A stretch of DNA of 64,000 bases from Firm-04 sp045627405 (lineage in GTDB: Bacteria > Bacillota > Clostridia > Oscillospirales > Ruminococcaceae), in contig JAZQNP010000040.1 in NCBI GenBank assembly GCA_045627405.1, forward strand, positions 23,357 to 87,356, read 5' to 3'. A program made the position numbers and the translations under genes. This document shows positions 26,115 through 33,425 of this stretch, one piece after another; positions within the stretch are counted from its first letter, which is position 1; each line of letters begins with the position of its first letter. Under the pieces are notes generated by a model that saw only the letters and a program-made list of their open reading frames with translations, made no database searches and was not told the origin of the DNA.

Positions 26115-27788
26115 ATGAAGAAAAGGTATGGAACGGAGGCAGCGGTTTGTTTTGCAGTTTGTATGTCTGCTGTGCAGTTTCCGGTTTCCGCATCGGCTGC
26201 CGAAGCAGCGGTATATGTGCCGCTGAACCGTGACGGTGCGGTGTATTCCGATCAGCAGGGGACGGCGTATGCCTCCTGCAACGACAAATATTATGACGCA
26301 TGGATGGGCAGCGCAGGCAGCTATCTTGCCTACGATCTTTCAGAAGCCGCAGCCGGTGGTCAGATTGAACTGGTCTGGTATTCCGGCGCGTGGGGCAACT
26401 ATGATTATACGGTTCTTCCCGAATCGCCGTATGCATCTCTTGCGGCATATACGATTGAAATAAACAAAAATCCGGGCGGCAGCTATCCGGAATACGGCTG
26501 GGAGCTTGCTGCTGCGGTCACCGGCTGCACGACACATTCCGGCGAGCATGTCATTGATTTTGAGGGCTATAACTGGGTACGGCTCACAGTCGATGAAACC
26601 CAGAACGGCACACAGGTCGGGCTGAATGTGGATATTCACGCACTGAATGACGGCGTGGTGGACAGCTGGATGTTTTACGGCGACAGCATCACTGCCTGCG
26701 GGATGACGACCTTCGGCACGGGAAACGGCAATTTTGCCGATTTGCTGCATGCAATCGACAGCCGGTTTTATCCCGCGCAGCAAAACGGCGGCATCGGCGG
26801 TATTATGAGTACACACGGCAGAGCGAACATCGACCGCTGGCTCTCGCAGTTTGCCGGAAAATATGTCAGCCTCGCCTACGGCACGAACGACTGCTGGGGA
26901 AATCAGACCGGTGCGGAGAAATATTACGAAAATACGGTATATATGATTGAAGCGGCGCAGAAAGCCGGCAAGACGGTTGTGCTGCCGAAGATTCCGTATT
27001 CTCTGGAAACCGGAGTAGCAAGCTATGTTGAGGATTACAATGCGATGATCGACCGGATTTATGCCGAGAACAGTGCCGTTATTGAAGGGCCCGATTTCTA
27101 CGCATTTTTCAAGGAGCATCCGGAATATCTCAGCGGGGACGGCGTGCATCCGAACGAGGACGGCTACGGCGCGATGCGGCAGCTCTGGGCGGAAACCATG
27201 TATGAGGCGATCTACAAAAACCGTACGGCGGAGAGCTCCTCGCTTGCAGGCGATGTCAACGGAGACGGCAGCGTGTCGCTGGCGGATGCCGTTGCGCTGG
27301 CAAACTATCTGACAGCGCAGAGCAGCACGCTTCCTGTGTGGAAAAACGGCGATATGAACGGCGACGGAAAACTGAATGCTGTCGATCTGACGCTGCTGAA
27401 ACAATCTTTGCTCGGTGATACGGATGCACGCATTGCCGCATGGCTTGCAAAAGGCGATTATCAGATCACTGTTGATTACAGTGCGTGGTCCGGAGAAGAG
27501 ATCGACTGGTCTTTTGTGGCATCAGATCGCACACTTTCCTATCATGTCGATACCGAAAACCGGATGATCACAGCCTATTATCCAAAGTCTGATCCTCGTA
27601 CAGCCGGCGGCAGCGGAGAAAATACGGTTACAGTGACTATAACGAACCGTGCAAACGGTTTGAAGATGATGGAGACGTTGTTGACCTTTTATCCGTACAT
27701 TTGCGATGATTCCGGTAAGCTGATTCTGCTTTCAGATCGTATGCTTTTGGCGTTGACTGAAAACAGTTCGATCAAATTCATTTCGTGA
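26115..27788 (+). CDS. secreted SGNH (GDSL-like) esterase with a dockerin
   Basis: The 557-residue protein has a signal peptide (to about residue 33), an N-terminal beta-sandwich region (about 35-185), and an SGNH hydrolase domain with block I GDSITACGM, block III YGTNDCW and block V DGVHPNEDGYG carrying the catalytic Asp and His. A canonical dockerin follows (about 377-435), with two Ca-binding repeats DVNGDGSVSLADAVALANYL and DMNGDGKLNAVDLTLLKQSL. A 120-residue C-terminal beta-rich region is unassigned. It probably removes acetyl groups from plant polysaccharides while docked on a cellulosome. The ATG at 26115 is 9 bases after AAAGGGGG. Confidence 0.92.
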   Translation: MKKRYGTEAAVCFAVCMSAVQFPVSASAAEAAVYVPLNRDGAVYSDQQGTAYASCNDKYYDAWMGSAGSYLAYDLSEAAAGGQIELVWYSGAWGNYDYTVLPESPYASLAAYTIEINKNPGGSYPEYGWELAAAVTGCTTHSGEHVIDFEGYNWVRLTVDETQNGTQVGLNVDIHALNDGVVDSWMFYGDSITACGMTTFGTGNGNFADLLHAIDSRFYPAQQNGGIGGIMSTHGRANIDRWLSQFAGKYVSLAYGTNDCWGNQTGAEKYYENTVYMIEAAQKAGKTVVLPKIPYSLETGVASYVEDYNAMIDRIYAENSAVIEGPDFYAFFKEHPEYLSGDGVHPNEDGYGAMRQLWAETMYEAIYKNRTAESSSLAGDVNGDGSVSLADAVALANYLTAQSSTLPVWKNGDMNGDGKLNAVDLTLLKQSLLGDTDARIAAWLAKGDYQITVDYSAWSGEEIDWSFVASDRTLSYHVDTENRMITAYYPKSDPRTAGGSGENTVTVTITNRANGLKMMETLLTFYPYICDDSGKLILLSDRMLLALTENSSIKFIS

Positions 27789-27805
27789 TAAGCGGAGGAT
27801 CATAC

Positions 27806-28225
27806 ATGAAGCGATTGAAGATTGCAGCAGTTTGTGCGGCATCGCTGCTTTTGACTGCATGTGCCGACGAGTCATCTGTGCCGCAGGAGATGCAGTATAT
27901 CAAGACAAGTGTGACCTATACCACGCTCTGTGATATGTACAACAATCCGGACAATTATCTCGGCGGCATCTATCATATTGTCGGAACGCTCTATCCTTCC
28001 ACGGATGACGACGGAAACAAATTCTATTCTGTGTATGCATCGGTGCCGGGCGATGCCGATGAGGGCATCGGTCTGGAACTGGATTGGGATGATTTCAGCG
28101 GCATCGGGGACTATGATACAATCACAGTCGAGGGAACGCTGGATTCGGAAAAAGGAACAGTAAACGGTGCAGCGGTTGAGTATCTGATTCTGCGCTGCAC
28201 GATGGTTGAAAAAAGAGAAACATGA
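27806..28225 (+). CDS. small lipoprotein with a possible OB-fold
   Basis: The 139-residue lipoprotein has lipobox LLTAC (Cys about residue 19). The mature part contains YTTLCDMYNNPDNYLGG, a hydrophobic beta-strand pattern, and DYDTITVEGTLD, a layout like tRNA-anti-type OB-fold domains of secreted lipoproteins. The call is by pattern only. It starts 17 bases after the esterase stop with GGAGG, and the CotH gene follows 11 bases later, so the three genes form an operon of exported proteins. Confidence 0.8.
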   Translation: MKRLKIAAVCAASLLLTACADESSVPQEMQYIKTSVTYTTLCDMYNNPDNYLGGIYHIVGTLYPSTDDDGNKFYSVYASVPGDADEGIGLELDWDDFSGIGDYDTITVEGTLDSEKGTVNGAAVEYLILRCTMVEKRET

Positions 28226-28236
28226 AAGGAAATCGC

Positions 28237-29946
28237 ATGAATCTGAAACATTTTTCGGCATTCTGCCTGTCCGGTGTGATGCTGCTGAGCTTCTGCGGAT
28301 GCAATGACAGCAGCAGTCTTGTCGATTCCGGCACGGAGCGCATCGCACAGACTGTCGATGCCATGCAGTTTACCGCAGACGGCGTCATTCAGACGGATCA
28401 GCGGTTTCTTGCCGATTATTCCCAGCTTGCCCTTTCTGCGCCGGAGGGGGCGGTCATTCGCTATACGCTGGACGGCAGTGTGCCGACAGAAAGCTCGGAA
28501 CAGTATACCGAGCCGATCGTGCTGGAACAGTATGTCGGGGATTTTCCGAACTGCGCAGTGCTTCGCGCAAAAGCGTTTTTTGCGGATGGCACGGAGTCAG
28601 ACACGGTGACGCAGACATTCTGGACTGCATTCGACATCAATGCACGGTTCCACAATCTTGTAATCTCGGTCGTCGGTGATCCGGCGGAGATTACGGAAGG
28701 ACCTGACGGCATCTTTTACGGCGAAAACGCAAAAAAACACGGCAGAGATTATGAGCGCGGAATCTCCGTGGAATTTGTCTCGGCAAATGGTGAGCTGCTG
28801 CTCGAACAGGACTGCGGCATGCGTGCGTTCGGAGCGGCATCGCGCATGGCATCGCTGAAATCCATGAAGCTCTTTGCGCGGAAATCCTATGATCCGGAAC
28901 ACGGCAAATTCGCCTATGACGGCTTTGGAACGGTCGGCGCAGACGGCGAGGTGATTTCCAAGTACGACAAGCTCGTGCTGCGCAATGCCGGCAACGATTT
29001 CCAGTTTGCCTTTATCCGCGATGAGCTTTGTCAGGTGCTTGCAAAGGAAGCCGGATACAGCGATTATGAGGCGGTAAAGCCTGCGGTCATCTATCTCAAC
29101 GGCAGCTACTACGGGCTTTACTGGGTTCATGAGGCGTACTGCGATGATCTGCTTAAAGACAAGTACGGCGGCGGTGACGGCAAGTATGTGATTCTGGAAG
29201 GCAAGGAGCAGGAGAAAAATGTGCCGGAGGATGACGATGAGACCGCAGAAGCAGCAGAGGCGTTCAATACGCGGTATGAAGAGCTGATTTCGATGGATCT
29301 GACCGATGACGATGCCTATGCAGAAGTCTGCGCATTCCTTGACGTGGAAAACTATCTGGAATATTTTGCGTTCAATATTTACATCAACAACAACGACTGG
29401 CCGCAGAACAATCAGAAATGTTACCGGTATTATGCGGCGGACGGAGAGGCATACAGCACCGATTCCGACAGCCGCACAGACGGCAGATGGCGGTTCTACT
29501 ATCACGATATGGATTACTCCACCGGTCTGTACGGTCAGGATGAGACGATGGCAAATTACAACAATCTCGCCAAGATTCTGGATCCTTCCAGCGACCGCTA
29601 TGCACCGCTTTTTGCAAAACTGACAGAGCGCGAAGACTGCCGCGCATATTTTATCAGCGAGATGAACCGCCTGATGAACGGCGTTCTTTCTGCGGACAGT
29701 CTGGGCGAAACGCTGGATACCATGATCTCGGAACGCTACATGGAGATGCTGCGGTATTTTGATTATCTGGAAGAGCTGAAAAAAACCGATGATTCCATCT
29801 GGATCTGGTACAATGAGTATCAGAACCGCGTGAACAATATCCGCAATTTTGCCAACGAACGCGCATCGTACATGCAGGACTATCTGGATGCTGCATTCCC
29901 GTCAGCAGCGGACACAGCCGATTCCGGGGAAGATCCATCCGAATAA
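28237..29946 (+). CDS. CotH-family lipoprotein kinase
   Basis: The 569-residue lipoprotein (lipobox LSFCGC) has a chitobiase-like/Fn3-like module (GAVIRYTLDGSVPTESSEQY, about residues 68-90) followed by a CotH domain. CotH features include LRNAGNDFQFAFIRDELCQ, YLNGSYYGLYWVHEAY, INNNDWPQNNQKCYRY and WRFYYHDMDYSTGLYG with acidic residues expected to bind metal. CotH proteins are secretory-type protein kinases known from spore coats and frequently found in cellulosomal ruminococci. The start at 28237 follows AAAGG by 7 bases. It ends the operon that starts with the dockerin esterase. Confidence 0.9.
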   Translation: MNLKHFSAFCLSGVMLLSFCGCNDSSSLVDSGTERIAQTVDAMQFTADGVIQTDQRFLADYSQLALSAPEGAVIRYTLDGSVPTESSEQYTEPIVLEQYVGDFPNCAVLRAKAFFADGTESDTVTQTFWTAFDINARFHNLVISVVGDPAEITEGPDGIFYGENAKKHGRDYERGISVEFVSANGELLLEQDCGMRAFGAASRMASLKSMKLFARKSYDPEHGKFAYDGFGTVGADGEVISKYDKLVLRNAGNDFQFAFIRDELCQVLAKEAGYSDYEAVKPAVIYLNGSYYGLYWVHEAYCDDLLKDKYGGGDGKYVILEGKEQEKNVPEDDDETAEAAEAFNTRYEELISMDLTDDDAYAEVCAFLDVENYLEYFAFNIYINNNDWPQNNQKCYRYYAADGEAYSTDSDSRTDGRWRFYYHDMDYSTGLYGQDETMANYNNLAKILDPSSDRYAPLFAKLTEREDCRAYFISEMNRLMNGVLSADSLGETLDTMISERYMEMLRYFDYLEELKKTDDSIWIWYNEYQNRVNNIRNFANERASYMQDYLDAAFPSAADTADSGEDPSE

Positions 29947-29950
29947 GCGG

Positions 29951-29986
29951 AACTCGCTGCATTCCTGTGCCGGAGTGCAGCGAGTT
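29951..29986 (+). terminator. terminator after the CotH gene
   Basis: AACTCGCTGCA...CC pairs with GG...TGCAGCGAGTT around a short loop, followed by TGCTCGTTTCTTG; the T tract is modest. Confidence 0.65.
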
Positions 29987-30038
29987 TGCTCGTTTCTTGC
30001 CCGTATCTGCGGCTTCCGGCAATTTCCAGTGCGAAATT

Positions 30039-30067
30039 TTGACAAATCGGCAAAAATATGCTATAAT
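30039..30067 (+). promoter_or_regulatory. promoter of metG
   Basis: TTGACA (30039-30044) and TATAAT (30062-30067) are 17 bases apart, a perfect vegetative promoter 40 bases before the start codon. Confidence 0.85.
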
Positions 30068-30107
30068 AAAAATGTTATCCGAAATTTCCGAAAGGGGTGC
30101 ATTTGAC

Positions 30108-32072
30108 ATGCATGAACCGTATTATCTGACAACTGCGATTGCGTATACATCGCGCAAGCCGCATATCGGCAACAGCTATGAGATTGTGATGACGGACGCG
30201 CTTGCCCGTTTTCGCAGAATGCAGGGCTATGATGTTTACTTTCTGACCGGTACCGATGAGCACGGACAGAAGATTGAGGAGATTGCAAAGGATGCCGGCA
30301 TCTCTCCGCAGGAGCATGTGGACAAAATCGCGGGTGAGATCCGAGCGATCTGCGATCTGCTGAACACCTCCTACAATCAGTTTATCCGTACCACCGACCC
30401 CGAACATACCCGCCGTGTACAGGATATTTTCCAGAAGCTGTACGATCAGGGCGATATTTATAAGGGAGAATATGTCGGCAAATACTGTACGCCCTGCGAG
30501 AGCTTCTGGACGGAATCGCAGCTTGTTGACGGCAAATGCCCCGACTGCGGCAGAGCGGTCCGTGATGCGAAGGAAGAGGCGTATTTTCTGAAACTTTCCA
30601 AATATCAGGACTGGATCGAGGAATATATTGAGTCGCATCCGGACTTTATCTATCCGGAAGCGCGCAAAAAAGAGATGCTGAACAACTTTATCAAGAAAGG
30701 CTTACAGGATCTCTGCGTCTCCCGCACTACGGTCAAGTGGGGCATTCCGGTTCCGTTTGATGACAAGCACATTATCTATATCTGGATTGACGCGCTCTCG
30801 AACTATATCACGGCACTCGGCTATGAGGCAGACGGCAATCACGGTGAACTGTACAAGAAATACTGGTCGGCAGATGTGCATATCATCGGAAAGGATATTG
30901 TCCGCTTCCACAGTATTTACTGGGTCATCATGCTCCACGCACTCGGAGAGCCGATTCCGAAGCGTGTGTTCGGCCACCCGTGGATGCTCTTCGGTAATGA
31001 TAAGATGAGCAAGTCCAAAGGAAATGTCATTTACGCAGATGAGCTTGTGGAGAAATTCGGCGTAGATGCCGTGCGCTACTACCTGCTCTCTGAGATGCCT
31101 TTTGCACAGGACGGATCCATCACCTATGAGAATATGATTGAGCGGTTTAATTCCGATCTTGCCAATACACTGGGCAATCTGGTGAACCGCACCGTTGCGA
31201 TGGTCGGAAAGTATTTCGGCGGGATTGTTCCGGATGCAGAGCTGATTGCGGCGGCACAAGATGAGGCGTTTGATGCCGATCTGAAAGCGACGGCAGAAAG
31301 CACTGCTGCAAAGGTTTTAGAGCTGCTGGACGCATTCCGCGTGAGTGATGCGGTCGCGGCAGTGATTGCACTTGCCAGCCGTCTGAACAAGTATATCGAC
31401 GAAACCGCACCGTGGGTGCTGGCAAAGGATCCCGCACAGAAAGCGCGTCTTGCAAAGGTGCTGTACCATCTGCTTTCCGGTATCCGGATTCTTGGCGGGC
31501 TGCTGAAACCGTTTATGCCGGAGACTGCGGAGAAGATTCTTGTGCATACGCCGGAAACAGAGGAAATCCGTGCAGTCGAATGCGAGCTTGACCGGTATGC
31601 GGTGTTCGGCGGTGTGCAGTACGGCGCATCGGTCGGTGAGTCAAAGCCGATGTTTGAGCGCATCAATGCCGAGCAGTTCATCGCGGAGATGATCGCGGCG
31701 CACAATGCTGAGGAGCCGGAAGCTCCCGCGGCTGAGCCGTTTGCCGCAGAAATCGGCATTGACACCTTTGCGCAGTCCGATCTGCGTGTTGCAGAGGTGC
31801 GTGCCTGCGAAAAGGTGAAGAAATCGAGCAAGCTGCTCTGTTTACAGCTCTTTGACGGCATTGCCGAGCGGCAGGTCGTCTCCGGCATCGCAAAGTGGTA
31901 CGCGCCCGACGATCTCATCGGAAAAAAGGTGATTCTGGTCGCCAACCTTAAACCCGTGAAGCTCTGCGGTATTGAGAGCAACGGCATGATCTGTGCCGTG
32001 GATCTGCCCGGCGGGGGCTGTCAGGTGATTTTCGCAGACGATGCGATCCCCGCAGGCAGCCGTCTGCGCTGA
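30108..32072 (+). CDS. metG: methionyl-tRNA synthetase
   Basis: The 654-residue class I synthetase has KPHIGNSYE (HIGH motif at 19-22), a four-cysteine zinc knuckle near residues 127-147 (CTPCESFW and CPDCG), the KMSKS loop KMSKSKGNV near 299, and a C-terminal tRNA-binding EMAP-like domain (about 550-654, FAQSDLRVAEVRACEKVKKS). It charges tRNA-Met for initiation and elongation. The ATG at 30108 follows GAAAGGGG. Earlier in-frame ATGs would lie upstream of the promoter. It is probably monocistronic. Confidence 0.97.
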   Translation: MHEPYYLTTAIAYTSRKPHIGNSYEIVMTDALARFRRMQGYDVYFLTGTDEHGQKIEEIAKDAGISPQEHVDKIAGEIRAICDLLNTSYNQFIRTTDPEHTRRVQDIFQKLYDQGDIYKGEYVGKYCTPCESFWTESQLVDGKCPDCGRAVRDAKEEAYFLKLSKYQDWIEEYIESHPDFIYPEARKKEMLNNFIKKGLQDLCVSRTTVKWGIPVPFDDKHIIYIWIDALSNYITALGYEADGNHGELYKKYWSADVHIIGKDIVRFHSIYWVIMLHALGEPIPKRVFGHPWMLFGNDKMSKSKGNVIYADELVEKFGVDAVRYYLLSEMPFAQDGSITYENMIERFNSDLANTLGNLVNRTVAMVGKYFGGIVPDAELIAAAQDEAFDADLKATAESTAAKVLELLDAFRVSDAVAAVIALASRLNKYIDETAPWVLAKDPAQKARLAKVLYHLLSGIRILGGLLKPFMPETAEKILVHTPETEEIRAVECELDRYAVFGGVQYGASVGESKPMFERINAEQFIAEMIAAHNAEEPEAPAAEPFAAEIGIDTFAQSDLRVAEVRACEKVKKSSKLLCLQLFDGIAERQVVSGIAKWYAPDDLIGKKVILVANLKPVKLCGIESNGMICAVDLPGGGCQVIFADDAIPAGSRLR

Positions 32073-32110
32073 GATCCGGATTGCCTGCATCAGCCGCTCA
32101 TACGGAATGT

Positions 32111-32150
32111 CACCGCTGTGCAGGATGACGCGGCGCGGCGGTGTTCTTCG
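32111..32150 (+). terminator. possible weak terminator after metG
   Basis: CACCGC (32111-32116) can pair with GCGGTG (32138-32143), followed by TTCTTC. The loop is long, so this is a weak candidate. Confidence 0.35.
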
Positions 32151-32215
32151 CACGGTATCACCTCGCATAATCTGGAATGATCTATGCTCTAAGCTATGGA
32201 AAGAGAGGGGTTTTT

Positions 32216-33112
32216 ATGACTAAGCGCATCTGTCTGCGGGCAGCCGCTGTACTGTCTGCTTTGATGTTCTGCACTGTGTCTGTGCCGGTGTCGGCTGAGG
32301 AACAGATGACGTTCCGCATGTCTGCCGACCGCGTATACTTCACGGAAAGTGAACTGGCATCGGGAGATGTCATGGTGCCGGGCGGAATGTACATTGACAA
32401 CTATACAGATATTTACTCGCTGAAAGTGCGCCTTTCCAGCGATGCGCCGCTGACCATTGAAAACGGCGATTTTACGCGTGATCCCTCGCGCACAGAGAAA
32501 GACGGGAATGATGTCGTTGCAAAGCAATGCTTCTTTGTCTCACACGGCTCAACTTATTATACCGGATATTCTGAGGCTTACGGAAAGCTGATGAACATTG
32601 CGCTCTGGTACGGTCCGGGCGATTTTCCACGGACTGCGGGCGTTGTTGAAAATCCGGACAGCTCGTTTTTGAGCTTTGATATTTGCATTCCGCAGGGAAC
32701 TGCGGCAGGCGTCTATCGCTGCTATATTGAGGACGGCTATGACGATACCCTTTCCAGCTCCAACCTGATCGTATATGATACCGATTTCAATGATGTCGAT
32801 GTCACGCTGCAAGACTGTAAGATCATAGTGGAGCCGGCGGCTCTGCGCGGCGATGTCAACTGTGACGGAACGATCAATGTCCTCGATGCCCAGTGCGCCT
32901 TGCAGTATTATTCCATTGTGACGCTGATGAGGGAATCTGACAATGCTGCTCTCATTCAGAAATTTGTCAAGACGCCGTATATTCATACGGCGGGGGAAGC
33001 TGCGGATGTTTCGCAAAACGATGTCGTCGATCTGATTGATGCCATGGGAATTCTGCGCTATTCAGCAGAGATTTTGTCGCAGCGTCAGCCGAATTGGGAT
33101 GACGTAATCTGA
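32216..33112 (+). CDS. secreted protein with a cohesin-like domain and a C-terminal dockerin
   Basis: The 298-residue protein has a signal peptide (cleavage near VSAEEQ, about residue 27), a beta-rich domain (about 30-205) and a dockerin-like module (about 211-298). The beta domain shows a pattern like cohesins (YSLKVRLSSDAPLTIENGDF, and IPQGTAAGVYRCYIED near its end), but the match is weak. The dockerin has RGDVNCDGTINVLDAQCAL and a degenerate second repeat DVSQNDVVDLIDAMGIL, with Asn in place of an Asp ligand. If the first domain is a cohesin, this would be an adaptor scaffoldin. The ATG at 32216 follows AGAGAGGGG. Confidence 0.75.
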   Translation: MTKRICLRAAAVLSALMFCTVSVPVSAEEQMTFRMSADRVYFTESELASGDVMVPGGMYIDNYTDIYSLKVRLSSDAPLTIENGDFTRDPSRTEKDGNDVVAKQCFFVSHGSTYYTGYSEAYGKLMNIALWYGPGDFPRTAGVVENPDSSFLSFDICIPQGTAAGVYRCYIEDGYDDTLSSSNLIVYDTDFNDVDVTLQDCKIIVEPAALRGDVNCDGTINVLDAQCALQYYSIVTLMRESDNAALIQKFVKTPYIHTAGEAADVSQNDVVDLIDAMGILRYSAEILSQRQPNWDDVI

Positions 33113-33425
33113 GTTTTCCGAACGAAACGCTGCATAAGCGTGTCATGTTCAGCATAATTTACACGGAATCTGTTACGAGTTTGTGAAAAACGCTGATTAT
33201 ATTTGCCGCGCTTTCAAATCAAAACAAATCAAGTTGCTTTTTTCTGCCTTTTATGCTATAATCATCATGTGTATATGAGAAAACGGTCGTTTTTTGGCGA
33301 TTGACCGCGAACTATATGCAGACAGAATGCAGAGTGACAGGCACAACATCTTGTACAATACGCGAATCCGCATACGGATGCTGCGGAAACGCGCTTGTAT
33401 TATTTTGAAACGGGAGGAAAATAGA
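33113..33425 (+). other. intergenic region with promoter and long leader
   Basis: This 313-base gap holds the promoter at 33234-33262 and a leader of about 155 bases for the next gene. I see no gene, no terminator with a clear T tract and no known riboswitch in it; ACGCT-AGCGT near 33130 is only a short hairpin. Confidence 0.6.
33234..33262 (+). promoter_or_regulatory. promoter of the zinc-ribbon propeller-like gene
   Basis: TTGCTT (33234-33239) and TATAAT (33257-33262) are 17 bases apart. Confidence 0.7.

Noticed and set aside
31842..32168. Minus-strand frame whose first 32 codons read like a protein (MRGDTVRRTPPRRV)
   Set aside because: Most of it lies antisense to the end of metG and it has no ribosome site. 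It could be a gene remnant, but I cannot support it.
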